47,583 nt of DNA. Source: Lachnospiraceae oral taxon 107 str. F0167 (GTDB taxonomy: Bacteria; Bacillota; Clostridia; Lachnospirales; Lachnospiraceae). The position numbers and the translations under genes were made by a program. Under the pieces are notes generated by a model. It was not told where the DNA came from and ran no database searches. It saw only the letters and a program-made list of their open reading frames with translations. The stretch lies in assembly GCA_000209465.1 (NCBI GenBank), contig GL890602.1:1-47583 (forward strand), read 5' to 3'. Shown piece after piece: positions 41,817-47,583 of this stretch. The first letter of the stretch is position 1, and every line of letters starts with the position of its first letter.

Positions 41817-42383
41817 TTAGATACAGGCAGCCATACCGGATATTTTTTCCAAATAGAGTTTCCTTTTTTCCTGTGATGAGGATTCCACCTGAGCTAAAGT
41901 GGTTAATTTGACCGGTGTGATTCCGCAGGGCTTTAAAATCTGATTTTTTAAAACCTTGCCGTAATCATTACAGAATGGCAGTGCAATGGCAGGTGCATCC
42001 ATAGTGGTGATAATCCATGCTGATTTGCCCTTTAAATGCCCTTCAAGTCCTATTTTCTTATAAGAATAAGCAAAACCTGATACAAACACTCTGTCAATAA
42101 AGCCCTTTAAAATAGCAGGCATACCGCTCCACCATATAGGGAAGATAAAGATAAGCTTATCGGCTTCTTTGATCATATCACGATATTTGCAAGTCTCCGG
42201 ACTTTTTGCAAGATCACGCCTTTTATTTTTCTCATCAAATTTCAGCACCGGATCAAAATTTTCTTTATATAAGTCTATGGTTTTAATCTTATGTGTAGAC
42301 GGAATAGAACTTTCCACCTGCTTTAATATTGCATTATTAAAACTTTTACAATTTGGATGTGCGTAAATAATCAAAATATTCAT
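41817..42383 (-). CDS. NAD(P)H-dependent flavodoxin-fold oxidoreductase
   Basis: 188 residues of the NQO1/modulator-of-drug-activity B fold. MNILIIYAHPNCKSFNNAIL is the FMN phosphate loop region and FIFPIWWSGMPAILKGFIDRVF the NQO1-like WW motif. It reduces quinones or similar electrophiles with FMN. Its start overlaps the stop of the TetR gene by four bases (ATGA), so the regulator probably controls it in response to a toxic compound. Confidence 0.92.
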   Translation of the reverse strand: MNILIIYAHPNCKSFNNAILKQVESSIPSTHKIKTIDLYKENFDPVLKFDEKNKRRDLAKSPETCKYRDMIKEADKLIFIFPIWWSGMPAILKGFIDRVFVSGFAYSYKKIGLEGHLKGKSAWIITTMDAPAIALPFCNDYGKVLKNQILKPCGITPVKLTTLAQVESSSQEKRKLYLEKISGMAACI

Positions 42384-42976
42384 TTTCTTTCTCCTTTAAT
42401 ATAGATATCAAGCATATGCCTGATAGTACTTTGTATGGTTTCATTATCGAGTTCATTCCCTATCGGACTGCCGGCTATTACGGCTAAGCCGGAGATAAAA
42501 CTCCAAAAGTGAAGCAGAGACTCGGCTTCGCTATTTGTAAAGTTTTCCTCTTTTCGAAGCATCAGCACAATATGCTTAAACTTTGAAAATCCCGGGAAAT
42601 CAGAGGTGTCTGAAATGGTATTTTCTGTGAATTTCATATATTTAAACGGGAATTTGATAAATAATGCCTCAAAGAAATAAGGATATTTCTTTGAAAAATT
42701 TATCAGATTAAGTCCCATTTGAACCAGCTGTTCTCCTGCACTTTGCTTTATATCCATATCCTTAACAAGCTCATTATCAAGTAAGGTTGAAATATGCTTT
42801 AATACAACATTCAAATAATTTTCCTTGCTCTCAAAATGGCGATAAGGAGTGCCATGAGTCACTCCGCAGGATTTGGCTATGGTTCTAAGCGATAAATTAT
42901 CAATTCCGGATTGCTTTATTTCTTCCACCCCGGTTAAAATAAGATCTTCTTTCAATTTTTCCGTATTTCTTTTCAT
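42380..42976 (-). CDS. TetR-family transcriptional regulator
   Basis: 198 residues. The N-terminal helix-turn-helix reads LSLRTIAKSCGVTHGTPYRHFESKENYL; the C-terminal ligand domain resembles the TetR_C group (VKDMDIKQSAGEQLVQMGLNLI). It precedes and overlaps the oxidoreductase gene. Operators are present at its promoter. A decayed copy lies at 33121. Confidence 0.92.
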   Translation of the reverse strand: MKRNTEKLKEDLILTGVEEIKQSGIDNLSLRTIAKSCGVTHGTPYRHFESKENYLNVVLKHISTLLDNELVKDMDIKQSAGEQLVQMGLNLINFSKKYPYFFEALFIKFPFKYMKFTENTISDTSDFPGFSKFKHIVLMLRKEENFTNSEAESLLHFWSFISGLAVIAGSPIGNELDNETIQSTIRHMLDIYIKGERK

Positions 42977-42992
42977 ATTCGCCTCTTCTAAA

Positions 42993-43042
42993 AGTATACA
43001 CTGTCTACAATATTAGTATACACCGTCTACTTTTATTGTCAA
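42993..43042 (-). promoter_or_regulatory. TetR promoter with tandem near-palindromic operators
   Basis: Two 16-base copies, AGTATACACTGTCTAC (42993) and AGTATACACCGTCTAC (43015), are 22 bases apart, and each is itself a near palindrome (GTATAC ... GTCTAC). On the minus strand the second overlaps a TATACT -10, with TTGACA at 43042-43037 and 16-base spacing. This is what autoregulation by a TetR dimer pair looks like. Confidence 0.75.
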
Positions 43043-43166
43043 AGGGGTAAATATTAGGTTTAGGGAGAAGTTTTATTTTATAAAATCAAAAATAATTATG
43101 ATATAATAGATATTCAATATAAGAAAGAATTAGAAAGCCTATATTATAAAAGCATGGAGGAGTATT

Positions 43167-43502
43167 ATGCTCAGAGTATGGTTTGGCGACAGGGTAATGT
43201 AATATATAATACATCAGTGTATTTTAGAAACCGGTATAAGGATGGCTGGATTACAGATGATTTTACAAGGGCTGTTATTAAAGATATTTAATGCTTCAAA
43301 CTGTGGAGATAATTGTGCAAAGTGGATTTTAAAGCTTTGGAAGTAAAGAGATTTTACCATAGCTTTATATCATATAATGGATTTTGGAAAGAAAGATTTT
43401 GAGATTCGTATTCTTAATAATAAAAATAAAAAGCTTATTGTACATAATATGAGAGATTTTTTGGATGCTGTGAATGATTATCTTAAAGGGAAGGTAGAAT
43501 AA
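43167..43502 (+). pseudogene. Decayed DUF4869 gene
   Basis: MLRVWFGDR is followed by a one-base deletion and a stop at codon 12. A further deletion of about 125 bases (between sites equal to 33535 and 33661 in the intact copy) and an in-frame TAA after WILKLWK follow. The C-terminal NMRDFLDAVNDYLK is kept. The promoter-like GATATAATAG and the GGAGG site are preserved. Confidence 0.85.
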
Positions 43503-43738
43503 TATCAGGTGTAATTGTAGAGATAGAAGAGTTAAATGAAACATATAATTATGTAGACAGCACAAAATATAAAAGCCGGGAGCAGTATTTTACGCATTTA
43601 TTAGAGGAACTGAGTAAAAATGACAAGGCTAAAAAATATAATAAAAGCAGATTGCCGAAGTAGTATATACAGCCTGTTGTAAAGGAAAAGATACTATCTC
43701 AGATTCCACATCTTAAACTTGAGATATTAATATTATAA
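43503..43738 (+). pseudogene. Remnant of the ATPase partner
   Basis: Downstream of the DUF4869 remnant, the reading SRLPK-stop-YIQPVVKEKILSQIPHLKLE corresponds to the C-terminal LPLYYIQPDIKGKIMMQIAHIKLD of the intact ATPase. The P-loop part is absent; the preceding 50 codons (VEIEELNETYNYVDSTKYKS) are too changed to align by eye. Confidence 0.6.
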
Positions 43739-43740
43739 AG

Positions 43741-44026
43741 CTATTGTAAAAATACCGTATTATATTTCATAATTTTTGGCATAATTACTTGACACTTTAT
43801 GCCATATATTTTTATGTAATATATATACATATATATATAAGTATTTGATATTGAACGAATTAAGAATATTATGTACAATTACTTCACATAGTTGGCAGGT
43901 TCTAATATGATAGAGGACTATATTTTAGAGGTAGTTATGTTAAGTGTTAATCCAAAGAGATATAAGAACGGTGATATGTAAAATTTAAGTTGTAGGTATG
44001 ATTTATTAATTATGAGGAGGTAAGAT
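43741..44026 (+). promoter_or_regulatory. Leader and promoter region of the secreted-protein operon
   Basis: 286 bases without an established gene. A good promoter is TTGATA (43845-43850), 16 bases, TATTAT (43867-43872), giving a leader of about 150 bases. A second TTGACA lies at 43789. The stretch 43817-43838 is an AT alternation. A small ORF with a ribosome site lies at 43937-43981. Confidence 0.5.
43937..43981 (+). CDS. Possible 14-residue leader peptide
   Basis: AGAGG precedes ATG at 43937; the peptide reads MLSVNPKRYKNGDM. It lies in the 5' leader of the secreted-protein gene, 45 bases before that start. It could be a translated leader or chance. Confidence 0.25.
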   Translation: MLSVNPKRYKNGDM

Positions 44027-44482
44027 ATGAATAAGATTTTTAAAGTAATGACTATTGCGTGTGCTATAAGCGTATTGTCGACAAGTGTCAGCTATGCAAA
44101 AGTTACAAGGCTGTGGACCGGTAGTGATGCTTCATATGTTGAGAGTGAACATGGTGACAGTTTTTGGGCAGATATGTATTATGGTACTGTATCAGCTAGG
44201 GGAAGCGACAGAGTAATACATAATGGCAGGTATTGTTACTATAGTGAAGTAAGACTTACATATAATGTACAGGGTAAGCTTTACCCGGTAGCTGCTAGAC
44301 CAACAAGTAAAAATAGTAGTAGACCGGTCGTAAAAAAAATTGAAGTAAGGGATAAATGGAATATTGGGCCTAAGACCACGGCAAAATATTCAATTAATAA
44401 TGCTCCTGTAGACGGCAGTACAGTAAATTCTATTGGGAATAATGTGGATACTTTTATCAGCGGAAATATAGTTGTTGAGTAA
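44027..44482 (+). CDS. Small secreted protein, candidate bacteriocin-like product
   Basis: 151 residues. A clear Sec signal peptide (1-24, cleavage after SYA) leaves about 127 residues with a basic, aromatic, Gly/Ser-rich character: RLWTGSDASYVESEHGDSF, YYGTVSARGSD, a lone Cys in GRYCYYSEV. The pattern S-x-x-Y-x-x-x-x-HG near the mature N-terminus loosely recalls lactococcin 972, but the protein is longer and I cannot place it in a family. GAGGAGG precedes the ATG. It is followed by two membrane proteins and an ATPase in the order used for lactococcin-972-type loci, so export-coupled toxin, or a substrate of the transporter, is the working idea. Confidence 0.7.
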   Translation: MNKIFKVMTIACAISVLSTSVSYAKVTRLWTGSDASYVESEHGDSFWADMYYGTVSARGSDRVIHNGRYCYYSEVRLTYNVQGKLYPVAARPTSKNSSRPVVKKIEVRDKWNIGPKTTAKYSINNAPVDGSTVNSIGNNVDTFISGNIVVE

Positions 44483-44504
44483 GATTACCAAAGGTAGGGA
44501 CAGT

Positions 44505-45584
44505 ATGAAAAGCTTTGTAAAGAAAAATATAATATTTTATATTTTGATATTTGCAGTGAATTCTATCATATTAATTGCAGCTAATTATGTGGTTGGAAAC
44601 ACTATATCAATACCATATGAGTTATATGAAACCCGAAGGGTATTTGTCCCTACCGGAAAGGTTAAAAATTTTGATTGGGATTTTTTGCTTGAGCGAAATG
44701 TAGTGCTTGTAGCTGAGACATCAGATAGTAAGGTCGTGGGACTTTATGACCCGGGTATGTACTATTTTGTAAATTCCACAAAAGCACTTGACCCAAGATA
44801 TTTAAGATACTTTTCAAATGAGGACTATATAAAAAAGACCGATACAGGAGTAGCCCTTATAAATATTGATACTATGTTTCGAAGCGGAAAGCTAAGTCCG
44901 TACATAATAAAAAAGGGAATGAAAAGAGCAGCTGATACATATAATATAGACATTATAGGGGCGCTTGATATTGCTTCAGTAGGATATGGTTCACTTGAGG
45001 AGTCATATCCTACTGATGAATTTGCAGTATTTAAAAATATCTTTAAATTAAATAGTAATCTTATAAAGAAGATATATGTAGATGTGCCATATATAGATGT
45101 GTCGGAGACTGAAAAATTTAATGAAATGGAAAAGGTATCTGAAGTACTAAAAGAAAAAGGATTTACAGAGATATCTGAAAATAAAGCACAACCGGTGATA
45201 AAGGCATTTATTCATGCAGTATTAAATTACAGAAAATATGAGAGGTTTATATTATATTGTGCAATGGCATCATTATCAGTATTCATATACACCTCCGTGA
45301 TATATTTGTGGAAATATAAGGAATATATTTATATCAGCAGAGTATGTGGTACCGATTTTTTTAAAATGTATAAACTTATTTTAAAATATAGTATTTTTCA
45401 GATTGTATTAATAAGTATGGTGGCATCTTTTGGGATTTGGATATATTTAGGACTGATAAAAGAAGGAATAATGAGTATCTTTGATTATATAGTTGTTGAC
45501 TTTATATTTTTATTATTATTTTTATTATGTATAACAGGAGTATATATATTTGGATTTCTTAGATATTCAAGAGAGATGAGGTAA
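44505..45584 (+). CDS. FtsX-topology membrane protein, first half-permease
   Basis: 359 residues. One N-terminal helix (about 9-30), a large extracytoplasmic domain (about 31-240) and three C-terminal helices (about 250-275, 295-320, 330-350). This is the MacB/FtsX plan and matches half of a DUF1430 bacteriocin-associated membrane protein. The outer domain carries YDPGMYYFVNSTKALDPRYL and no enzymatic motif. Start at 44505 with AAAGGTAGGG upstream; the longer frame overlaps the previous gene. It ends three bases before the next gene. Confidence 0.72.
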   Translation: MKSFVKKNIIFYILIFAVNSIILIAANYVVGNTISIPYELYETRRVFVPTGKVKNFDWDFLLERNVVLVAETSDSKVVGLYDPGMYYFVNSTKALDPRYLRYFSNEDYIKKTDTGVALINIDTMFRSGKLSPYIIKKGMKRAADTYNIDIIGALDIASVGYGSLEESYPTDEFAVFKNIFKLNSNLIKKIYVDVPYIDVSETEKFNEMEKVSEVLKEKGFTEISENKAQPVIKAFIHAVLNYRKYERFILYCAMASLSVFIYTSVIYLWKYKEYIYISRVCGTDFFKMYKLILKYSIFQIVLISMVASFGIWIYLGLIKEGIMSIFDYIVVDFIFLLLFLLCITGVYIFGFLRYSREMR

Positions 45585-45587
45585 TAT

Positions 45588-46622
45588 ATGCTGACTGATA
45601 TGTTGCTTGGTATAAAAGATGCTTTGAAAAATAAAATGATTGCTTTAAGCTTCGTTATTATAACAATATCTGTATTTATTGTCTTAGTAGCTGCAACATT
45701 ATCTTTTAAAGATGATCTGTCTATGACCGAGGGGATTGGATATATGCATCTTGTTCCTATAAAATTTGTAGATGAAAAAGGTGATGAAGGAAAGAATATC
45801 CTTGAAAAGTTGGATAGTGTGTACAAGGATGGCGGTATAGCTATGTTTACTACAGTTTATAAATCAAGTAAAATTAAGACTGATATAAATGTTTTGGTAT
45901 GTAATGGTGGTGAATATATATGGATACTGCCTGAAAGAGAGTATAACAGTTATTTTAAAGGAGATGTCAAAGGCGATATTATCACTTGGAAACAAGTTGT
46001 AGATGACTTAGTTTATCAAGGATATGACAGAGAGTGGCTTAATTATTTCTTTTATGAACAGGAAAGTATATGTATAAAGATTAAGGATGATAAATATAAA
46101 AGATTTGAAGATTACAGTATTTCAATTTTTGATATTGATTCAATAGTTGAGAGAACTTATTTTAGCAAGGAAGATATAAAAAATGGTGTTGTAGATAATT
46201 TTATACAAGTCTTTGAAAATTCATCATTTTATCTTAAAGTGAATAAGATAAACAAGGATTTTAAAGAGATGAATTTTATAATAAGGTATGTGCTTATCTA
46301 TGTGATGTTTATTATACTTGAAATCATTTCAGTGCTTTTTATTTTTTTAGAGCATATAAAGAATAAAATGCATAAAGTGTTTATGATACATATAACATAT
46401 GGGGCAAGAAAAAGGGATATTATAATCAGAAATTTTACTATGAGCTTTGTGGTGATATCGGCAGATATTTTGATACTGTTTTATTTAAACATGTTCAGAT
46501 GGGATTTTGCTGCTGCACTCATAGTAGTAATATCTTTGTTTTTTCTACTGATAATGCTTATAGCTAATGTGATTGCCACTTTAAATGATGATTTTTTGTC
46601 AGAAAGGAGTGACAGGCAATGA
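45588..46622 (+). CDS. FtsX-topology membrane protein, second half-permease
   Basis: 344 residues with the same plan: an N-terminal helix (about 17-40), an extracytoplasmic domain (about 41-225) and three C-terminal helices, with the cytosolic loop KVFMIHITYGARKRDIIIRN between the first two, typical of FtsX coupling helices. It is not a close copy of the first protein. The two probably form a heterodimer. Its stop overlaps the ATPase start by four bases. Confidence 0.72.
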   Translation: MLTDMLLGIKDALKNKMIALSFVIITISVFIVLVAATLSFKDDLSMTEGIGYMHLVPIKFVDEKGDEGKNILEKLDSVYKDGGIAMFTTVYKSSKIKTDINVLVCNGGEYIWILPEREYNSYFKGDVKGDIITWKQVVDDLVYQGYDREWLNYFFYEQESICIKIKDDKYKRFEDYSISIFDIDSIVERTYFSKEDIKNGVVDNFIQVFENSSFYLKVNKINKDFKEMNFIIRYVLIYVMFIILEIISVLFIFLEHIKNKMHKVFMIHITYGARKRDIIIRNFTMSFVVISADILILFYLNMFRWDFAAALIVVISLFFLLIMLIANVIATLNDDFLSERSDRQ

Positions 46623-47287
46623 TTGAAATGATTGATATAAAAAAACGTTATATAAATTCGGATAAAAATATTATTGACGGTTGTCCGGCTACATTTGACA
46701 TCGGGAAAAGATATGCTTTATTTGGAGAAAACGGCAGTGGAAAGACTACATTTATAAAAATTCTCGGACTCCTTGATAAAAACTTTTCGGGTACATATAG
46801 AATAAACGGAAAAGATGTCTTAAGTATGTCGGGAAGTGATATTGCAAGACTTAGGAATGAAGTCTTCGGATTTATGTTTCAAGATAATAAACTTCTTGAG
46901 AATGAAAGTGCATACAATAATATATTTATTCCGCTTATCTATTCAAAAAAATACAGATATTTTGACAGAAAGAAAAGAGTTATTGAAATTGCCGAGATAC
47001 TTGGAATTGAAAAGTTACTTAAAAAGAGAGTTTTTCAAATGTCAGGCGGAGAAAAGCATATGATTGCTTTGGCAAGAGCAATGGTGAATAATCCGTCTGT
47101 ATTGATACTTGATGAACCTTTTTCATCACTTTCCATTGAAAACAGAACGTTGAGCATGGAATATATAGATAATATAATGGATGAGAGTAAAATACTTGTA
47201 ATGGTTACACATGACAGTAGGATATATAGTGATAAACGATATATTACTTTGAATATGACTGAGGGAAAACTTATTAATATAAAATAA
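46619..47287 (+). CDS. ABC transporter ATP-binding protein, MacB type
   Basis: 222 residues, one complete nucleotide-binding domain. Walker A GENGSGKT (36-43), Q-loop FMFQDNKLLENESAYNNIF, signature MSGGEKHMIALARA, Walker B VLILDEPFSSL, and H-loop THDS. It should drive the two half-permeases in a type VII (MacB) mechanism, which moves substrates outside the membrane rather than through it, as for peptide secretion or immunity. Confidence 0.92.
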   Translation: MIEMIDIKKRYINSDKNIIDGCPATFDIGKRYALFGENGSGKTTFIKILGLLDKNFSGTYRINGKDVLSMSGSDIARLRNEVFGFMFQDNKLLENESAYNNIFIPLIYSKKYRYFDRKKRVIEIAEILGIEKLLKKRVFQMSGGEKHMIALARAMVNNPSVLILDEPFSSLSIENRTLSMEYIDNIMDESKILVMVTHDSRIYSDKRYITLNMTEGKLINIK

Positions 47288-47294
47288 GTATGTA

Positions 47295-47328
47295 GGCAGT
47301 TGCTTTTATAAAGCAATTGCCTTATTTT
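47295..47328 (+). terminator. Terminator of the secreted-protein operon
   Basis: GGCAGTTGCTTT (47295-47306), loop TAT, AAAGCAATTGCC (47310-47321), then TTATTTT; one G-U pair in 12 bp. Confidence 0.88.
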
Positions 47329-47399
47329 ACTGAAGTATAAAGTTTGATCTTACCGGGAAACTGAATTATTTGGATTAGTATTAAATTACCAGTATTAAA

Positions 47400-47583
47400 G
47401 TAAGCGCCTTATAATATAATGCCTTATATTCAGTTATAAATAATGAGATAATAGTTACCAACAAGTGTATAGTACTATTTAGTTATAGTGAAGTATAGTA
47501 CTGTATAGTAATGCAAGTCGGAGGTAATTATGGATCAAGTAACAAAAGTAAAAAGGCATTTAAAACAAGAGCAATGGAAAGCA
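47400..47583 (+). mobile_element. Left end of an IS66-like insertion sequence (partial)
   Basis: GTAAGCGCC at 47400 resembles the terminal inverted repeat of IS66-family elements, which begin GTAA. AT-rich leader DNA with TATAGTA repeats (about 47468-47516) follows, then a ribosome site and a small ORF. The 8-base target duplication, if this is the end, would be 47392-47399; the other end is outside the window. Confidence 0.55.
47530..47583 (+). CDS. Start of IS66-type accessory protein TnpA (partial)
   Basis: GGAGG seven bases upstream of ATG; the visible 18 residues are MDQVTKVKRHLKQEQWKA. The RxxxxxEQW start and the position next to an IS66-like terminus fit the small TnpA protein of IS66 elements. 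The rest lies outside the window, so the call is tentative. Confidence 0.5.
   Translation, partial: MDQVTKVKRHLKQEQWKA

Noticed and set aside
43365-43565. - strand open frame in the decayed DUF4869 region
   Set aside because: Overlaps a clear pseudogene in the other direction and has no start site signals.
1-47583. CRISPR arrays, rRNA and tRNA genes
   Set aside because: I saw no regularly spaced direct repeats and no cloverleaf with a GTTCGA-type arm; this was by eye, so a tRNA scan would be decisive.

Overview
The window is a stretch of low-GC Firmicute chromosome. Gene content and order point to an anaerobic Clostridia of the Lachnospiraceae type, perhaps an oral Lachnoanaerobaculum-like genus. 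The clues are an iron-sulfur L-serine dehydratase, a double FMN-binding fumarate-reductase-like flavoprotein, a choline-binding-repeat surface protein, the Tex/TsaE/TsaB/RimI/RNase Z/TsaD run, DUF4869 and DUF4846 proteins, and an MptD-type ECF transporter. This taxonomic reading is inference from protein families; no rRNA is present and no search was run.

Layout. 1-14.7 kb is core metabolism in short units: the 3' end of a cell-wall-binding protein, upp (-), a DUF3298-like lipoprotein (-), sdaAB-sdaAA, a 3-hydroxyacyl-CoA dehydrogenase (-), the FAD/FMN flavoprotein, an Rrf2 regulator, msrAB, an SNF-family Na+ symporter behind a possible structured RNA, a PfkB kinase overlapping a nucleotidyltransferase-HAD fusion, an RlmI-like methyltransferase (-), and the HU/S4-protein pair (-). 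14.9-19.6 kb is a copper operon with a textbook CsoR operator, then RluA and an OGG-type glycosylase. 19.7-30.9 kb holds phosphoglucomutase, the ACT-protein/homoserine dehydrogenase pair, and a tightly packed t6A-tRNA modification operon from Tex to IspD, closed by a strong terminator.

30.9-43.7 kb is accessory DNA with visible decay and duplication. It holds GrpB, an antitoxin with a deleted YafQ-like toxin, two near-identical acetyltransferases, a DUF4869/ATPase pair next to a TetR remnant, a DUF4846 lipoprotein plus a broken 5' copy, and an RibD-C/DHFR-like protein. Next come a frameshifted TetR gene in front of an ECF transporter, with matching operators at both promoters, and a TetR/NAD(P)H-oxidoreductase pair with its own tandem operators. 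Beside that pair lies a decayed second copy of the DUF4869/ATPase module.

43.8-47.3 kb is the most unusual unit. It encodes a small secreted protein, two separate FtsX-topology membrane proteins and a MacB-type ATPase in one tight operon. The order recalls lactococcin-972-type bacteriocin loci, but the permease is split in two and the secreted protein is not one I can place. The window ends inside the left end of an IS66-like insertion sequence (terminal GTAAGCGCC at 47400, start of a TnpA-like ORF at 47530).
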